A stretch of 64,000 nt of DNA, taken from contig OX457044.1 of NCBI GenBank assembly GCA_949752735.1, positions 16,019,485-16,083,484 on the forward strand, given 5' to 3'. Below are positions 12,315 through 25,027 of this stretch, piece by piece. How positions within the stretch are numbered: position 1 is the first letter of the stretch; each line of letters starts with the position of its first letter. This DNA comes from Lumbricus terrestris (lineage: Eukaryota > Annelida > Clitellata > Crassiclitellata > Lumbricidae). The notes under the pieces are model-generated. The model ran no database searches, was not told the DNA's origin, and worked only from the letters and a program-made list of their open reading frames with translations. The translations under genes and the position numbers were made by a program.

Positions 12315-14019
12315 CTGGAATTACGATCAGAACGACGGAACATTAATTAGGACATTTGTCACTGGAAAAGCGAATCTCACGGACTGCCGGACGTGATCGG
12401 TTTATGAATCTGTGGCGCACATTAACAACGCATTCTATCTGTCTTCCCCCAGACTCTCCGTCACCACTGCCACTCCACCTGTTTTATTGGTTCTGTCTGA
12501 TACTCGACTTATTACCTTATTTCTTCGTCTCTTGAATGTGCCACATGCATATTATGAGGATCAGCTCAGGATTGAACCGATGACGCTAGAGCGATGCAAA
12601 AGTAAAATCTTAAGCTTAGGTTCCAGCTATCAACCACTCACCGTGTAAAAGGTCACTTATCTTTACCGTTACCTTCATTGGATAAGACCAATAAATCAAA
12701 GGCTTATCCGTTTCGTTCAATTAACTTCATCAATTAAACCATTTTGGTCAGTTTCGTCATTCTACTCATCTGACAGAACCAGGTAATCAAACACCTTCCC
12801 AGTTACCGTACACCAAATCACCTTTATCATGCATGCATAAAAATCAATGAGGTAATCATTCACAAGCATTCAATTCAGCAGACGGAACCAGCGGATTCAA
12901 TGACCTTCACATTCGTATCAATGACCTTCACATTCACCTCATCAGTCCTTCCCGATTTAGTATCCCCGGTAACTCATGACAGCGAAAAGTCATTTAATAC
13001 AGTAGCATGATACGTTTAATATAGATCTATTTGGTTACAGTTATTCAATTGGAAAAATTGAGCATGTTCACTCTCAGACTGCAGGCACGTTAAAACGATA
13101 GCTTGCACGCAAAATGCGACTTGAGAAAGGAAAGAACATGGCTCATGTGGAATAAACTAACACAAATTTTGAAAAAAAAGAAGCAAACCCTTCTGCGTAA
13201 TGTTATACTGATTTGCTATGGACAAAACGAAGTTTTCCATAATTCAATTTTCAGCACGTTGCTAAACAATGTACAATGACATCGCTATTTGCTGGTTGTT
13301 ACTCAAATTTTTGCCTGCTTTCAGCTGGTCACCATGTAAGGATCTAGAACCGGACATCGATGCAGAAATGAGTTGGCAACTTGGCATTCCATAGTGATAT
13401 CCCATTGTGAAGTACAATGTAGCAAACTGTGTCGTGGATTGTTCTAGATCAGCATTCGTTTGCGGGTTAATTAATAATCATCTTCAGTTTCACGGAATCG
13501 TGTAGCTATCTTGCGAATTGAGTTGACAGAAAGATCATAGAAAACGCTGTGTTGTTCTCCTGTGTTCCAACACTTAGCCTGAAATTGTTATATGGACGAA
13601 TTGGTGAAACGCGATGTGATTTGAAGAATTATGGAAATGTCACGCGTCGTAAGAAACGTTTGCACTAAATCACGACGATCCTCCTTTATTCTCTGCTGCG
13701 TGAAAGATGACATGCGACGACCAACATCATTTGATTGCTTGCCATGAAAGAAATGGACCACGTTACGAATAGGAATCTCATGGACGTCCGTTAATGCACA
13801 GGACAAATAGATGTGGGAGGAAGAAAGGATGGAATTGGGAAGAATGGAGAGAGGGATGGAAGGATGGATTCAAGGAAGAAAGGAGGACGAGATGAGAGAA
13901 AGGAAAACTTTACCATCAACCAACAAAATGACCAAAGCGACCAAGACAAATGCAAAGAACTAAAAGATGCATTCACGCACACTTGCACACACGTTCAAAA
14001 ATACATACATACATAAAAA

Positions 14020-14180
14020 ATTCACACATACATACATACATACATACATACATACATACAATGCATACATACATACATTCATACAAACAAACATACATAC
14101 ATACATACATGCATACATACATACATACATACATACATACATACATACTTACATACATACATACATACATATATACATAA
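14020..14180. repeat. (ATAC)n microsatellite
   Basis: About 160 bp of ATAC with AAAC and TGCA interruptions, inside intron 2 of the lectin/CUB gene. Confidence 0.95.
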
Positions 14181-14506
14181 TACATGCATTGCATACGCCT
14201 ACATACCTACAGACGTACGTACATATATGCATGCATACATGCATACGCACATACATCATGCACCAAGCGCTTTTACCACCTGGAAGAAGTAGTCTATAGC
14301 AACCTGCGACATGATCCCCAGAGCCTCTCTTCCTTCACTCAGTTCATCCTCTAATGACGATTCTGTCCATTCGTCGATATTTCATTATCTAACGTATATT
14401 TATAGTACGCATCTAACGATACATTCTTATATAGCGCTACATGAATTACCAACTATGAATACGGTATACATGAATGCAATGCATGCATTCGCGAATCGTC
14501 TCAGAT

Positions 14507-14509
<3 letters not shown>

Positions 14510-14587
<78 letters not shown>

Positions 14588-14592
14588 TCTCT

Positions 14593-14632
<40 letters not shown>

Positions 14633-14646
14633 CTCTCTCTCTCTCT
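14510..14646. repeat. (CT)n microsatellite
   Basis: About 137 bp of nearly perfect CT dinucleotides, with a short CTTTCT-type segment near 14,580. It is followed by AGATTA-rich sequence to 14,900, with GATTAGATTA repeats. Confidence 0.97.
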
Positions 14647-14953
14647 GCAGTTGCGCTATATCAATTTTCAATTGCGATTCTCATGAACCTTTACCTTGAT
14701 TGGATCCGATCATGCAGAGCAGATCACATCAGTTGAGATTAGACCTAATTTTTTATATTCATTATATTAGATTAGATATATAATTAGATTCATTAAATTA
14801 TATTAGATATTTCGGAATCAACTTAGATTAGATTATACATATTATAGGCTTTTCATTATTTTAGATTAGACATGTATAATTATATTCATTATATTAGATT
14901 AGGCATATATATAATATAATATTATATTAATTAGAATCTGATTAGGTTCTGAC

Positions 14954-15391
14954 CTGTGTATCCAATGACAAACTTTCTCTGGTCGTTTGGTTTGTCCACA
15001 GCCACCGTCCAGATCTTGACGATGTTTCCGATGGACACATAGATCTCGCTGATCCTTCGGTCTCCCCCACAGATGCGGGTCGGTCGCTCGGCCCCGTTGT
15101 CCTCCATCCACCCATACTGACGACACATCCTCTCCCCTTCCCCCGTCCCGGACCCTACGCTTCCTCCACCTCTCTGGAACCCTGATCCGTAGGCGTTGTC
15201 CAGGGCGAAGTCGTATAGGGTGAGGTTGATGTGCTGACCCCTCTGCGCGATGATGACCCAGGGGTAGAGGGTGTGGTCGCAGGGTGGCCGCTGATCAGAC
15301 GGGGTGTGGAGCTCGCTGGCGATGTAGCCAGACGGAAGGGTCAGGTTGATGTAGGAATGCGTGGAGCAGTAGTCAGCGGAAACCGTCTCCA
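14954..15391 (-). CDS. SUEL-CUB gene, exon 2 (CUB domain)
   Basis: A 438-bp exon (146 codons), acceptor CTCTTTCCAG, donor ACACAG|GTCAGA, phase 1 at both ends. It begins VETVSADYCSTHSYINLT and ends KFVIGYT. CUB features: an early Cys and LPSGYIAS, a middle Cys then LYPWVIIAQRGQHINLTLYD (the typical W.I.A..GQ.I.L...DF strand pattern), a Cys in the MCRQYG region, an ICGG turn, a IVKIWTV strand and a closing FVIGY strand. Potential N-glycosylation sites are NLT at two places. The domain is likely extracellular. A glycine/serine-rich insertion (GSGFQRGGGSVGSGTGEG) sits in a loop. Confidence 0.88.
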
Positions 15392-16144
15392 CTGGAAAGA
15401 GAAGAAGAAGAAATAAATAACTGGAGTTTATTGGGTTCCGTTTGTTGAACAAAATAATGGTCGATGACGCACACAATGTGGGTTAAAGGTAAGGCGCTAT
15501 ATAAATGTCTATATGCAGACATATGTGCATGATGATGATTTGACATTGGCACTTCTTTTCCTCTCTCCGACCATTGACTGTTGTTGTTGTCTTGAGTGCA
15601 ATGATCACTGCGCTATATAAATTGACGGATTAGATTGGAAGGAATTGACTGTTGTTCCCATCATTGATTCTACAGATTAAGGTTCCACATGTACCGCCCC
15701 ACCCACCACCCCCATCTCCAGTGGACTCAGCTACAGAACACTGACTCTATACTCGGTGAGAAGTGTGAGGATGGCGAGTGAGTGGAAGGGCCATCCGGCC
15801 TCATGCACCGAGGTTAAGGAAGACGTAGGCCTATACAGTACGGTAGTCTACTTGTTGCTGTTGTTGTTACCCTTCTTCCTCTTCCTCCTCCTTCTCCTCC
15901 TCTTATTCTTATTATTCTTATTGTTGGTGGCGTTATCGGTGTTGTTGTTGTTGCTGCTGCTGTCATTGCTTTTTTTGTACTAATGATGTTATGAATGAAC
16001 AACTACACGATAAATAGAACAATGAACAAAGGCATATCAATAGTTCATAAAAAATTAGCCGGGACACATAACAGAGGTATAAATAGCTACTAACATTGCT
16101 AATATTATTTTGTTTATTTTATTTATTAATATTATTTTAATAAT

Positions 16145-16508
<364 letters not shown>

Positions 16509-17799
16509 TTTGTCATTATTATTATTAATTTTGGCATTTGGGCATATTGCAACTTATATTTTTACTGCTTTTATTTATTTCTTTATTTCTTTATTATTAA
16601 TATTGTACCTTTGAAGAATTTATTGTAATGCCCTTTTGAATTGAAAGCACTATTCAATCAGTCATTTGAATGATATTCATCCACCTCACTTATGCACGCA
16701 AGAACCGATTTCTTCACAAATGCTACTTGAATAGTTGGTATGGATGTCTTTTGTATGATTTACATAGGAAGCACATAACTCTCTGTCAAACGGAATTGCA
16801 TTCGTAATCCTCAATGTCATTCATCATAGCTATATCGGATCTGTTGAACGCCAAAGACAACCTTCTGTCATTTCGTGCAAGTAACATTATGCTACTTATA
16901 GAGCCTATATAGGCAAGAACAATTTTCGTACATTCTTTAAAGGGACGAAGAGAGATTTCTTTCTATGCTTAGTGAGGATGAGATCCTGGAACGGATTAAT
17001 CCTACATTGTTCAAACGTTGTTCAGACGAGTAGACTTTCGTCTCAGCTGATGCTCAATAGTCGTCTATAATACGACCCACGGAGTTCCTTTCCAGTGGTA
17101 TAACCACCCTACATGTACCGATGTCGCGGGATTAACCCGTCTCCTTTCTTCTTCAAAGAAACAAATTCGTCTGATTCCGGACAACTTAGTCTATGCACAA
17201 TTCATTTGAAGAGCGTCAATACTACGTGGAAGTATTCCTGTTGACAGCGTGAAACGCGACATTTTTTTTATTATTTCACCTTTTATTCCAAAATCAGGAC
17301 GTCAAATTAAGCGAAGCGTGTCAGCGTTTGATTAATGTTTGTTTGCAGGACATGTGTCATCTCCTTGTAACTATGGAAAATCTCTCTCTGTGTGTATATA
17401 TCTCGATTATATTTTAACGAAGAACATTAGAAAAAATACTTCCCAGCTAAAAGGCAGTGGAAAATATAGTCTATGTGCCTCAGCTGGAGTTGAACTCACC
17501 TCCATTAAGATGGCTAAAGAAACGGAATTTAACTCAATGATTTTAACTCAAGACCGGACCGTTTTCTTTGCTAGGGAATTCTGAGTACAGTATGGAAACA
17601 GGACAATCGTGCGTTTGGCTGAAAACAGAGCAAGAAGTTGATTCCGAAATTCAAACTTCATGGAATGACACGCTAGCTGTTACCTCTGTGCATCGTCACT
17701 GCACCCTTGGTCAGCCGGAAATAGGATAAGAAATAGAAGTAAATATGTAAATTAATAATTAATTGATTAATTATGTACACATGAATAAAAGGCTAAGTT

Positions 17800-18010
17800 T
17801 AGAGAAGGAAAGGGAGGCTAAACCGAAACATGGTGAAAAGAGAAACAGACAGAAGAGACAGAGAGACAGAGAGACACAGAGACAGAAGAGATGATAGAGG
17901 GAAAGAAAAGATACGGAAACAGAGAGCGAGACAGAGAGATAGAGAAGGACGGATAGAGGCAAAGAGCGAGAGAATGGAGAGAGAGGGAGGAATAAAGATA
18001 GATAATATAG
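17800..18010. repeat. GA-rich (GAGACA-type) low-complexity tract
   Basis: Purine-rich sequence with GAGACAGA and GAGAGAGAC units. The overlapping Arg/Glu-rich and Ser/Leu-rich frames are low complexity. Confidence 0.85.
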
Positions 18011-18738
18011 AAATAAAGATGAAAGGAGGAATGAGGCACATCTATAGAAAAGATCCTTATTTGCTGAAGTAGATCATTTCGTTCTGCCGTAACAATTGCA
18101 TCACCGTCCACCGACCATCATCATTGGTGTCGTCGCTTCTCTTTCTCTGCACGGATAACTTCAAGAAGAATTCGTCCTAATCGAATCACGGTCCGTTTCC
18201 TTCTCGATCCACGGCATCTATAGCAACCGTGCGCATAGTCTTGCCACCCGAATCAAGTCATTACGCATCGTGAAAGACGGAGGCAGGGCAGGGCAGGGCA
18301 GGGCAGGCAGCGGTGCGTGCAATGCCTCTCACCAGAGGGACTAAGCAAGGATGCCGACGCCACAAGTGGCAGACTACGCCATCTTTAAATAGAGATGCAT
18401 GGTCTTCAACACGATGGGGATGAGGAGAAGGAGGACGTAGTGATTAATTTGTTTCCTGCGTTCGCAGCAGCTACACCAGCAGCAGCTACAGCAGCAGCAG
18501 CAGCTGGTGTAACGATGGACGTGTCTTTTTCAGTAGTCGAGTGAAAAGGATGGATAGAGGAAAGATGGGAGGGTGGATGGGTGGGAGAGAGGGAGGGAGG
18601 GAGGGAAGGTTCGTGTCTCGAAAGAAGCACTTGACACCAGTGGCGCGAAGAATGACGACCAGTTCCGGAGACAGCCGAACGAGACCGGGCTATTGGAGAA
18701 ATGGACAACGAGGGCAGGCATTAATCTAACGACCCACA

Positions 18739-18777
18739 CGACCGACCGACCGACCGACCGACCGACCGACCGACCGA
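18739..18777. repeat. (GACC)n microsatellite
   Basis: A short perfect run of GACC/ACCG tetranucleotides inside intron 1. A GGGAG-type run lies at 18,570-18,610, and five GGGCA units lie near 18,285-18,308. Confidence 0.9.
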
Positions 18778-18859
18778 AGAATGAATAGAATCCAAGGTCG
18801 ACGTATAAAGGCTTAGGTTAGGAGGAAAGGACCATCTAATGATAGATGCTGATGACATG

Positions 18860-19240
18860 ATGGAGAAGGATAGTGGAGAAAAGGATCAGCAAGAAGAAAA
18901 AGGAGAAGAAGAAGGAGAAGAAGAAGAAGAAGAAGGAGGAGAAGAAGGAGGAGGAGAAGAAGAAGAAGAAGAATAAGAAGGAGGAGGAGAAGAAGGAGAA
19001 GGAGAAGAGGAAGTATAAGAAGGAAGTGAAGGTGGATGAATTTGAGAAAATGAATAAAGATAGGGCGAGAGAAAATATAGGAGAAGCGGAGGAAAATGAG
19101 ATGGAAAAGAGGAGAAGGAGGAGGAAGAAGGAGAAGAGAATGTGGAAGAATGTGAGAAGTAGAAGATGGAGGAAGCGGAGAAAGATGAAAAGAGAAAGAG
19201 GAAGAGAATGTGGATGGGGTGCGGAAAAGGGATGGGATGG
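18860..19240. repeat. GAA/GGA purine tract
   Basis: About 380 bp of purine-only or near purine-only sequence on the plus strand. The Lys/Glu-rich frame across it is a compositional artefact. Confidence 0.9.
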
Positions 19241-20916
19241 GGAAAGTATATAAATATGAGGAAGTGACGGAATATATACAAATTTCTAAGTATAGGCCTC
19301 ATATTTATATATATCCATATTCTTTTCCTCGTGTATTCTCGGCTGCTCTAGCCTCTTAGCTTCTTTGTATAGTTCTGTGTTCTGTTCTTTTTTGTTGAAT
19401 GAATTGATATCTCTCTCAGTCTTCTCATCCTCCAACCTGAGCTGTTGTTAGTGTTGCTGTGGTGGCTATAGACTAAGCATGAAGCATCCTGTTTCGTTGA
19501 CAACAACCGACTTGAATGAAAAGACCCCACTGAGGATTGAGGAGGTCGATGAACCTTTCCAACCCCCAGATATGGCACATAATTAGACGAGTGGCTAAAC
19601 AAAATGTAGACACGGAAATAAAGTTTCTTCCAATTAGGAACTCACTTAGGCTTATTTGTGGCCTTTCCCCGTCGCTAATTAAATTGAAATGCATGTATAC
19701 TCGTGTTCTCTATTGTGCTTCGGTGGCGCTAATGATGTGCCGATGGTGAAAAAAATGGAGGCTCTTAGTTGTTGTTATGTAGAAACGGTGTTATTGTTTG
19801 GCCAGAGAAAATAGCATGTGCTATTTTTCAATCAATTCACATAAGTGCAACGTCTTTCCTTGTCGCGTGTATAGATATAGACCATGCACTATATCTCGCT
19901 GATCATACAAGGAGGACCCGTGGAGTGCTGTTGTTCGATACCTTTGTATCTATTTAGAAATTATATGCCGTCGTTCTGTACCTGTGGATAAATTTATAAA
20001 TGCGATACAAGTGACATGTTTTTGTCTGTAAAATACAATAGGCGCAGACTATACAGCAAGGCCAAAAACTGTGCGAAACGACACCGACCCAGAAGCTCAA
20101 AAAGTTTTAGAAAGTTAACTTCGAAACGAATCACACGAGAGAATTTAGAGAATAGCTGACGCGACGCGAAGAAAAACGATAGCCTTGCTTTTAATTTCCA
20201 CGTTGAAGGTAAAAAAAGTTTATTCTGCATGAAAAGGAGAGCCTCAGATAAATGTTTTTTTCTTTTTCTTGCGATCAGAGGGTAAAGAGGCTTATAGACT
20301 TAAGTAAAGTCACTCGACTCCTCAGCTTATGGTGCTAATGGTTATCTATTTATGTACTCTTTCATTATGTATAAGCTTAGGGTTTTAGATTATAAACATC
20401 ATAACTATATCTAATTAAATATCTGGCATATCGTTTTAAATAAACCATATAAAGCATATTGTGGGAGAGAAGAAATGATGGAGCAGAAGATTACTTAATT
20501 ACTTTTAAAAGTTCAAATTGAGAAATCAAGGGTGGAATGGAGGGACTATTCATAGATTTCAAAGATGAGACAGAAATAGTTATAAAAATTATCTGGGTAT
20601 AAGTGCAACTCGAATTGATAGAGTAAGAGATGAAAACATGGCCATATGAACACACAGAGGTTAATACACTCGCACACCCCCTGAGGTCCCCCTCACGTTT
20701 TATGTGGTACTCGATAAGCGTTAGAGGGTGTCAATGCACACCTCTGTCTGTCTGTCTCTGTCTCTCTCACATTGCATCTACACACACGCACGTATACATA
20801 CAGAGAGAGGGACAACAAACAGCGACAACCACTTCTACAAACACACTCGCATGAAGTACCAGGCATGGTTTTTTTTATCGTATTTCCGCTTAACGTACGC
20901 CTCTAGCACGAATGTT

Positions 20917-21077
20917 TAAGGGGCGCTATATAAATTTTGATTGACTGATCGACTGATTGGCTAAATAATTGATTTACTGGTTGATTGATTGACTGATTGA
21001 TTGATAAAATTTGATAGATTGACTGACTGACTGATTGATTTATTGATACATTGATTGATTGATTGATTGATTGATAT
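20917..21077 (+). repeat. retroposon tail with (TGAT/TGAC)n extension
   Basis: Begins with GGGGCGCTATATAAAT, the 3' terminal motif shared by the LINE and SINEs of this window, and continues as TGAT/TGAC tetranucleotides up to 21,077. It ends four bases from the splice donor of the lectin exon at 21,082. Confidence 0.8.
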
Positions 21078-21081
21078 GTAC

Positions 21082-21390
21082 CTGGAACGCAATAGTAGCT
21101 GACTTCCAAGTAGGTCTTAAGTTCCTTAAGACAAGGACCTGTGCTCTCGAACTCTGCATCTGGGATGCGGAACTCGCAGACCCTCCTTCCGGAGCATCGC
21201 TTATCCATGCGAACGAGGATGTCCGAGTAGCAGTCGATGTATCCGAGGTCGTACTCAACGCACCGTCCAACCCTCATCCGACCATAACGAGCTGCCTTCA
21301 TGATGATCACCTCGTCATCCAAACACTCCGCTCGAAACATCTCCGTATCACAGAAGTCTCCGGCCCTCTCCTCCAGCCTCGTCAGCTCTC
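21082..21390 (-). CDS. SUEL-CUB gene, exon 1 seen (galactose-binding lectin domain)
   Basis: A 309-bp exon (103 codons), phase 1 on both sides (acceptor GATTAG, donor TTCCAG|GTACAT). The product has ARYGRMRVGRCVEYDLGYI, then CYSDILVRMDKRCSGRRVCEF, then PCLKELKTYLEVSYYCVP. This is the SUEL/D-galactoside-binding lectin fold: paired cysteines, the ARYGR motif, a CYSDIL segment, RCSGRRVC, and the terminal L.V.Y.C strand. The domain is extracellular in sea urchin egg lectin, latrophilin and EVA-1 proteins. Frame continuity into the CUB exon is exact (G|TG, Val). Upstream exons, including a signal peptide, were not identified. Whether the protein binds galactose cannot be judged. Confidence 0.88.
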
Positions 21391-21410
21391 CTAATCAAAC
21401 AGACATTGTG

Positions 21411-21661
21411 CACTTCAAATAAATCAATGCTGAAGAAAACAAATTAGCACTTCAAAAGAATCAATGCTGAAGAAAACACACTAGCACTTCAAAGGAATCA
21501 ATGCTGAAGAAAACACATCAGCACTTAAAATGAATCAATGCTGAAGAAAACCCATTAACACTTCAAAGGAATTAATGTTGAAGAAAGCACATTAGCACTT
21601 CAAAGAAATCAATGGTGAAGAAAACACAGTAACACTTCAAAGGAATCAATGCTGAAGAAAT
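21411..21661. repeat. 37-bp minisatellite next to the lectin exon
   Basis: About seven tandem copies of a 37-bp unit with the cores GCACTTCAAAGGAATCAATG and CTGAAGAAAACACATTA. It starts only about 20 bp upstream (gene orientation) of the lectin exon's acceptor, so it lies in the preceding intron. Confidence 0.93.
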
Positions 21662-21669
21662 CAGCCCTG

Positions 21670-21855
21670 GGTTGCTAAACAAACGACTCTAACAGCTATA
21701 CGATATTCCTTTATTGAAAAATCAGGTTGACAGACCGCAACTGGTTACAGTGGACAGTTATGCAATTGTAACAAAGCACAGGAACACAAATTACAAAAGA
21801 CATAACTCTTAACTATACTAGCAGAACAGACAGCCTGCAATGCACTACGTGTTAC
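21670..21855 (-). mobile_element. SINE 3' body fragment
   Basis: In reverse complement this reads ATTGCAGGCTGTCTGTTCTG and continues with recognisable similarity to 2,790-2,940, the body of the tRNA-Arg-like SINE. The tRNA head is absent. Confidence 0.6.
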
Positions 21856-21892
21856 GCTGGAGATGTGTTGAGTATATGGCGGCAATGTCCTT

Positions 21893-21970
21893 GGGTCGGG
21901 AGCGCCTCTGAGTAGACTCCTTGAAGGGGCGCTATATAAATTACATAGATAGATAGATAGATAGATAGAA
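21893..21970 (+). repeat. LINE/SINE terminal hairpin tail with (GATA)n
   Basis: GGGAGCGCCTCTGAGTAG, then CTTGAAGGGGCGCTATATAA, followed by ATAG repeats. This is the same 3' hairpin seen in the LINE at 30,381-31,083 and in the SINEs, here with only a microsatellite behind it. Confidence 0.8.
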
Positions 21971-21999
21971 TGTTCTGATATAGGCGCTCCGTAATTATG

Positions 22000-22886
22000 G
22001 GCTCATATTTTAGACTCATATTATAGGCAAATATTTCCCTACCAGCAACAACTTATTAGTAGCTTCTGTAGCTCAGCTGTCTGATTCAGTAACACATCAG
22101 CCGATGACGTAAGAAAGCCAAGCAGTAATGAGGTTAAGATCGAGAAACCAAGTCCGTTGAAACTGACAGAGAGTAGGCCTATGTGTTTGAGAGCTAAACA
22201 CATAGAGACAGAGACACAGAGACAGAGACGAAGAGACAGAGACAGACAGAGACAGAAAGAGAGTCGATGGTTGATAAGCAATTCGAAACAGATGTTTTAA
22301 GATGAGCACGAAATGACACAAGCAGAATGAGGGAGCGAATCCACCAATTTAGGTTGAGTATCTTAAAAACTTGTTCTCCAAGCAATGTCCTATAGCTATA
22401 ACTGGCTTTAAGTATGACCAAAATTATATATCTTATACCACTATAATTATCTTTGCAAAATTTCTGGCTCCCTATGTTTAGAGTTGTATACGCGCTCGTA
22501 TAATATATAGGCCTATATATGGCAAGACATGTCTTCTTCGACCTTCATTCTCTGCCCTCAGGCAGGTTCGCATGTCCAACGACTCCACTCATCTCTATAT
22601 TCTCTGCCTCTCTCTTCAGTCCACTCTAGCGGACTTCCCTCATCATCATCCAGTTCAGTAGCATCGTTCGTGGTCTTCATCGAGTCTCCCCCCCCATTCT
22701 TCCTTCAATGATTTCTCTTGCTATGGTGTCACCTCACATCATCTGGCCAATCCAGACATGTCTATCTATGTGCAATAATGTCGGTATGCGGATATGTGTA
22801 TGGGTTATGCCGAATAGTCCATGTGAATACATAATGTGGTCATAATTATGCGTGCATGTATAGACACTTATAGCTTATGTACGTAG
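22000..22886. other. intergenic or upstream intron, no gene seen
   Basis: Contains a GAGACA-rich stretch at 22,200-22,260 and otherwise unremarkable sequence. A serine-rich plus-strand frame at 22,529-22,711 has no support. Confidence 0.45.
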
Positions 22887-22947
22887 AATTGTGCATATAT
22901 ATATATATATATATAATTTATATATATATAATTATATATGCACAATT
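22887..22947. repeat. AT-rich imperfect palindrome
   Basis: AATTGTGCATATAT at the left and ATATATGCACAATT at the right are inverse copies enclosing TA dinucleotides. It can form a hairpin and may be slippage-grown. Confidence 0.8.
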
Positions 22948-23099
22948 GCATAGTTTATAAATGGCCACATATGTACCGAGAATCATTCAATCTTGTATGT
23001 CTGCATATGCATGTGTGTAAGTATAAATATGCATGTGTATGTGCATATGTATGTGTGTATGTATAAATATGCATATAATATGTATGTATGCGTTCGTAT

Positions 23100-23700
23100 T
23101 GATGCTTTCTTCTCTTTCAGCAAAGATGAGTGATTTGATTGTTCCATTCGTTCGTATTGATGAGCAGAAAATCTGCAGCAGCACCAATCATCGCTCAATC
23201 GACCGCTATATAAATATTGTCCCACGCAGAAGAAGAAGAAGACGGGACGAGATTCATTGGCCTTAGAAACCAGCCTTCCGCTTCGCTGTGCACGGCCGCC
23301 GCAGCCAATTGGACGCGTCGTCATTAAATGTCTCCAATCAAGCGTATATGGCGCCATAAGATCCGGAAGCCACCGGAAGCTGTGCTTCATCAACCGGAAG
23401 GAACCGATCGACCGACGACGAGCATCTTCCGTCGATCGCCTCTGCCTCCGTATCCGCATCCTCATCAGATTCATCACCGTTTACATGTGTCAATCATCCG
23501 AAGGCTCTTGTCGGTGCGAGTTATCGATGACCGGAAATGACTTTGACAACAGCTTCCGGCGATTTTTTTTTATTTCGACCCCCCGACCATCGGCCAGCCA
23601 CGTTGACTGGCGTCTGGGACTTAACGTCTGGGAATTAAAGTGAGTTTTATGAAGACTGATGGTGCGATGATGCTCCGAGAAATGAGCGTTAACGTGGCTG
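23100..23700. other. GC-richer block of unknown role
   Basis: Richer in CpG than its surroundings, with many CGATCG, CCGGAAG and TCATCG words. A 164-aa minus-strand frame (22,983-23,477) and a 128-aa plus-strand frame (23,257-23,643) overlap antiparallel. Neither shows a recognisable domain. It could be a promoter or first-exon region for the minus-strand lectin gene, but no signal peptide exon or core promoter element can be pointed to. Confidence 0.3.
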
Positions 23701-23819
23701 GAGTATCCATCTAATGGAGGGGGGAAGGATAGTGCAATCATGCGAGAGCAAAAGCACGATGTAATGCGAGCCTGACGGTAACTTAACCATAAACCAGGGA
23801 ACATGTGAGACATAATTAT

Positions 23820-25027
23820 CGATTGGGAGATTGATTGATAGATTGATTGACTATACTGTGCATTACGCAAAATGCACCGGACTATACTGTTTAACCAATT
23901 CGCAGATTGGTGGACTGACTGATCGTTCGACTAACTGGTTGACTGACTGATTGACTTATTGACTGCTTCCTGGCTGGCTGGTTGATTGATTTAATGATTG
24001 CTTTTTGAAATTACTGCCATTGCACTTGTGCAGTAGCAGCAATAGGGAGCATCCAGCTGTCTTGATAAGGTTTCAATGAAGACCATATGCAACCCACCAG
24101 CATCTGAGCCAATCTCGTATTTTACGTGGAATTTCTTATTTTCTATAACAAATACTATTTATGACTGAAGTCAGTGATAGGTTTCTCATTCAAAGACTAT
24201 TATCTAGCACTCCATGGCTAATCACGAAATCCCCGAATTACCCATCGCTCCACGCGGCCAATTCATTGAGACGGTCGCTGACGATGGAGAACAAGAATAA
24301 GGAGAGTAAGATGTTGAGAGATTTTGAGGAGGAAGAAAGAGGGAATAGAGGGAAGAGAAAACAAAAAAGTTGACGAAAGAAAGGAAAAAAGGAAATGATG
24401 CAAATGGGGAGAAAGAAGGATAAGGAAGAGGACACACTGAAGGACACACGTAGAAAGAAGTCAAGGAGGAAAAATACGGAGGATAGGCTAAGATGGTGGT
24501 GGAAAAGAAGGAACAAACAGAGCAGAGACAGTGGCACTGTAAAACTGTCAACCATTGTACTGTATATATAGGTTATAGGCCTATACATAAGAGCGTCTGA
24601 GCGGAAGGCATTGGGCAGACGACTGAATGAAATTGTTTGGAAGGAATCGATTGGACGTCTGAAAGGTGACATGTGGATAGAAACAAGAATGAATGAACGG
24701 TTTAAGTTGACATTCCAATTCGGATTCAGTCCATCGAACATGGCAGTCTTCTTCGCCATACATTGCGATCATTCACGCCACGTGAATTACGCAAAATGCA
24801 CCCGATAGCATCAAGAGCATTGAAGGCGACGACGACGATGATATAGGCAACTAATCTTCCTTTTTTAAATGAGACAAATCCGAGTGACACACCACACCCA
24901 GTTAGATGTCGAAGCGCAATAAAAAAATAAACAAAATTAAAGTGAACAGAAAAACGTCATTGATGGCCGGCAAAAAGACCCTCGGGAAAAGTTTTTAACA
25001 TTCTTTACTGGTGGAACAACTGAATGC
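23820..25027. other. intergenic, no gene seen
   Basis: TGAT/TGACT repeats at 23,820-23,990, purine-rich sequence at 24,290-24,520, and otherwise unique sequence without a supported coding region. Confidence 0.5.

Larger units (their letters stand above)
12315..14953 (-). other. intron 2 of the SUEL-CUB gene
   Basis: Phase-1 intron of about 2.64 kb. It contains GA-rich sequence at 13,810-13,910, an (ATAC)n tract at 14,020-14,180 and a long (CT)n tract at 14,510-14,646. No further exon was recognised in it. The plus-strand frames at 12,202-12,396 and 12,412-12,648 are antisense shadows or chance. Confidence 0.65.

Noticed and set aside
14899..15126. Alternative minus-strand frame over the CUB exon
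   Set aside because: It overlaps the CUB frame in another register and lacks domain features. The CUB frame has consistent splice sites and cysteines.
21071..21394. 107-aa plus-strand frame across the lectin exon
   Set aside because: Antisense shadow of the lectin exon. The minus strand carries the conserved SUEL motifs.
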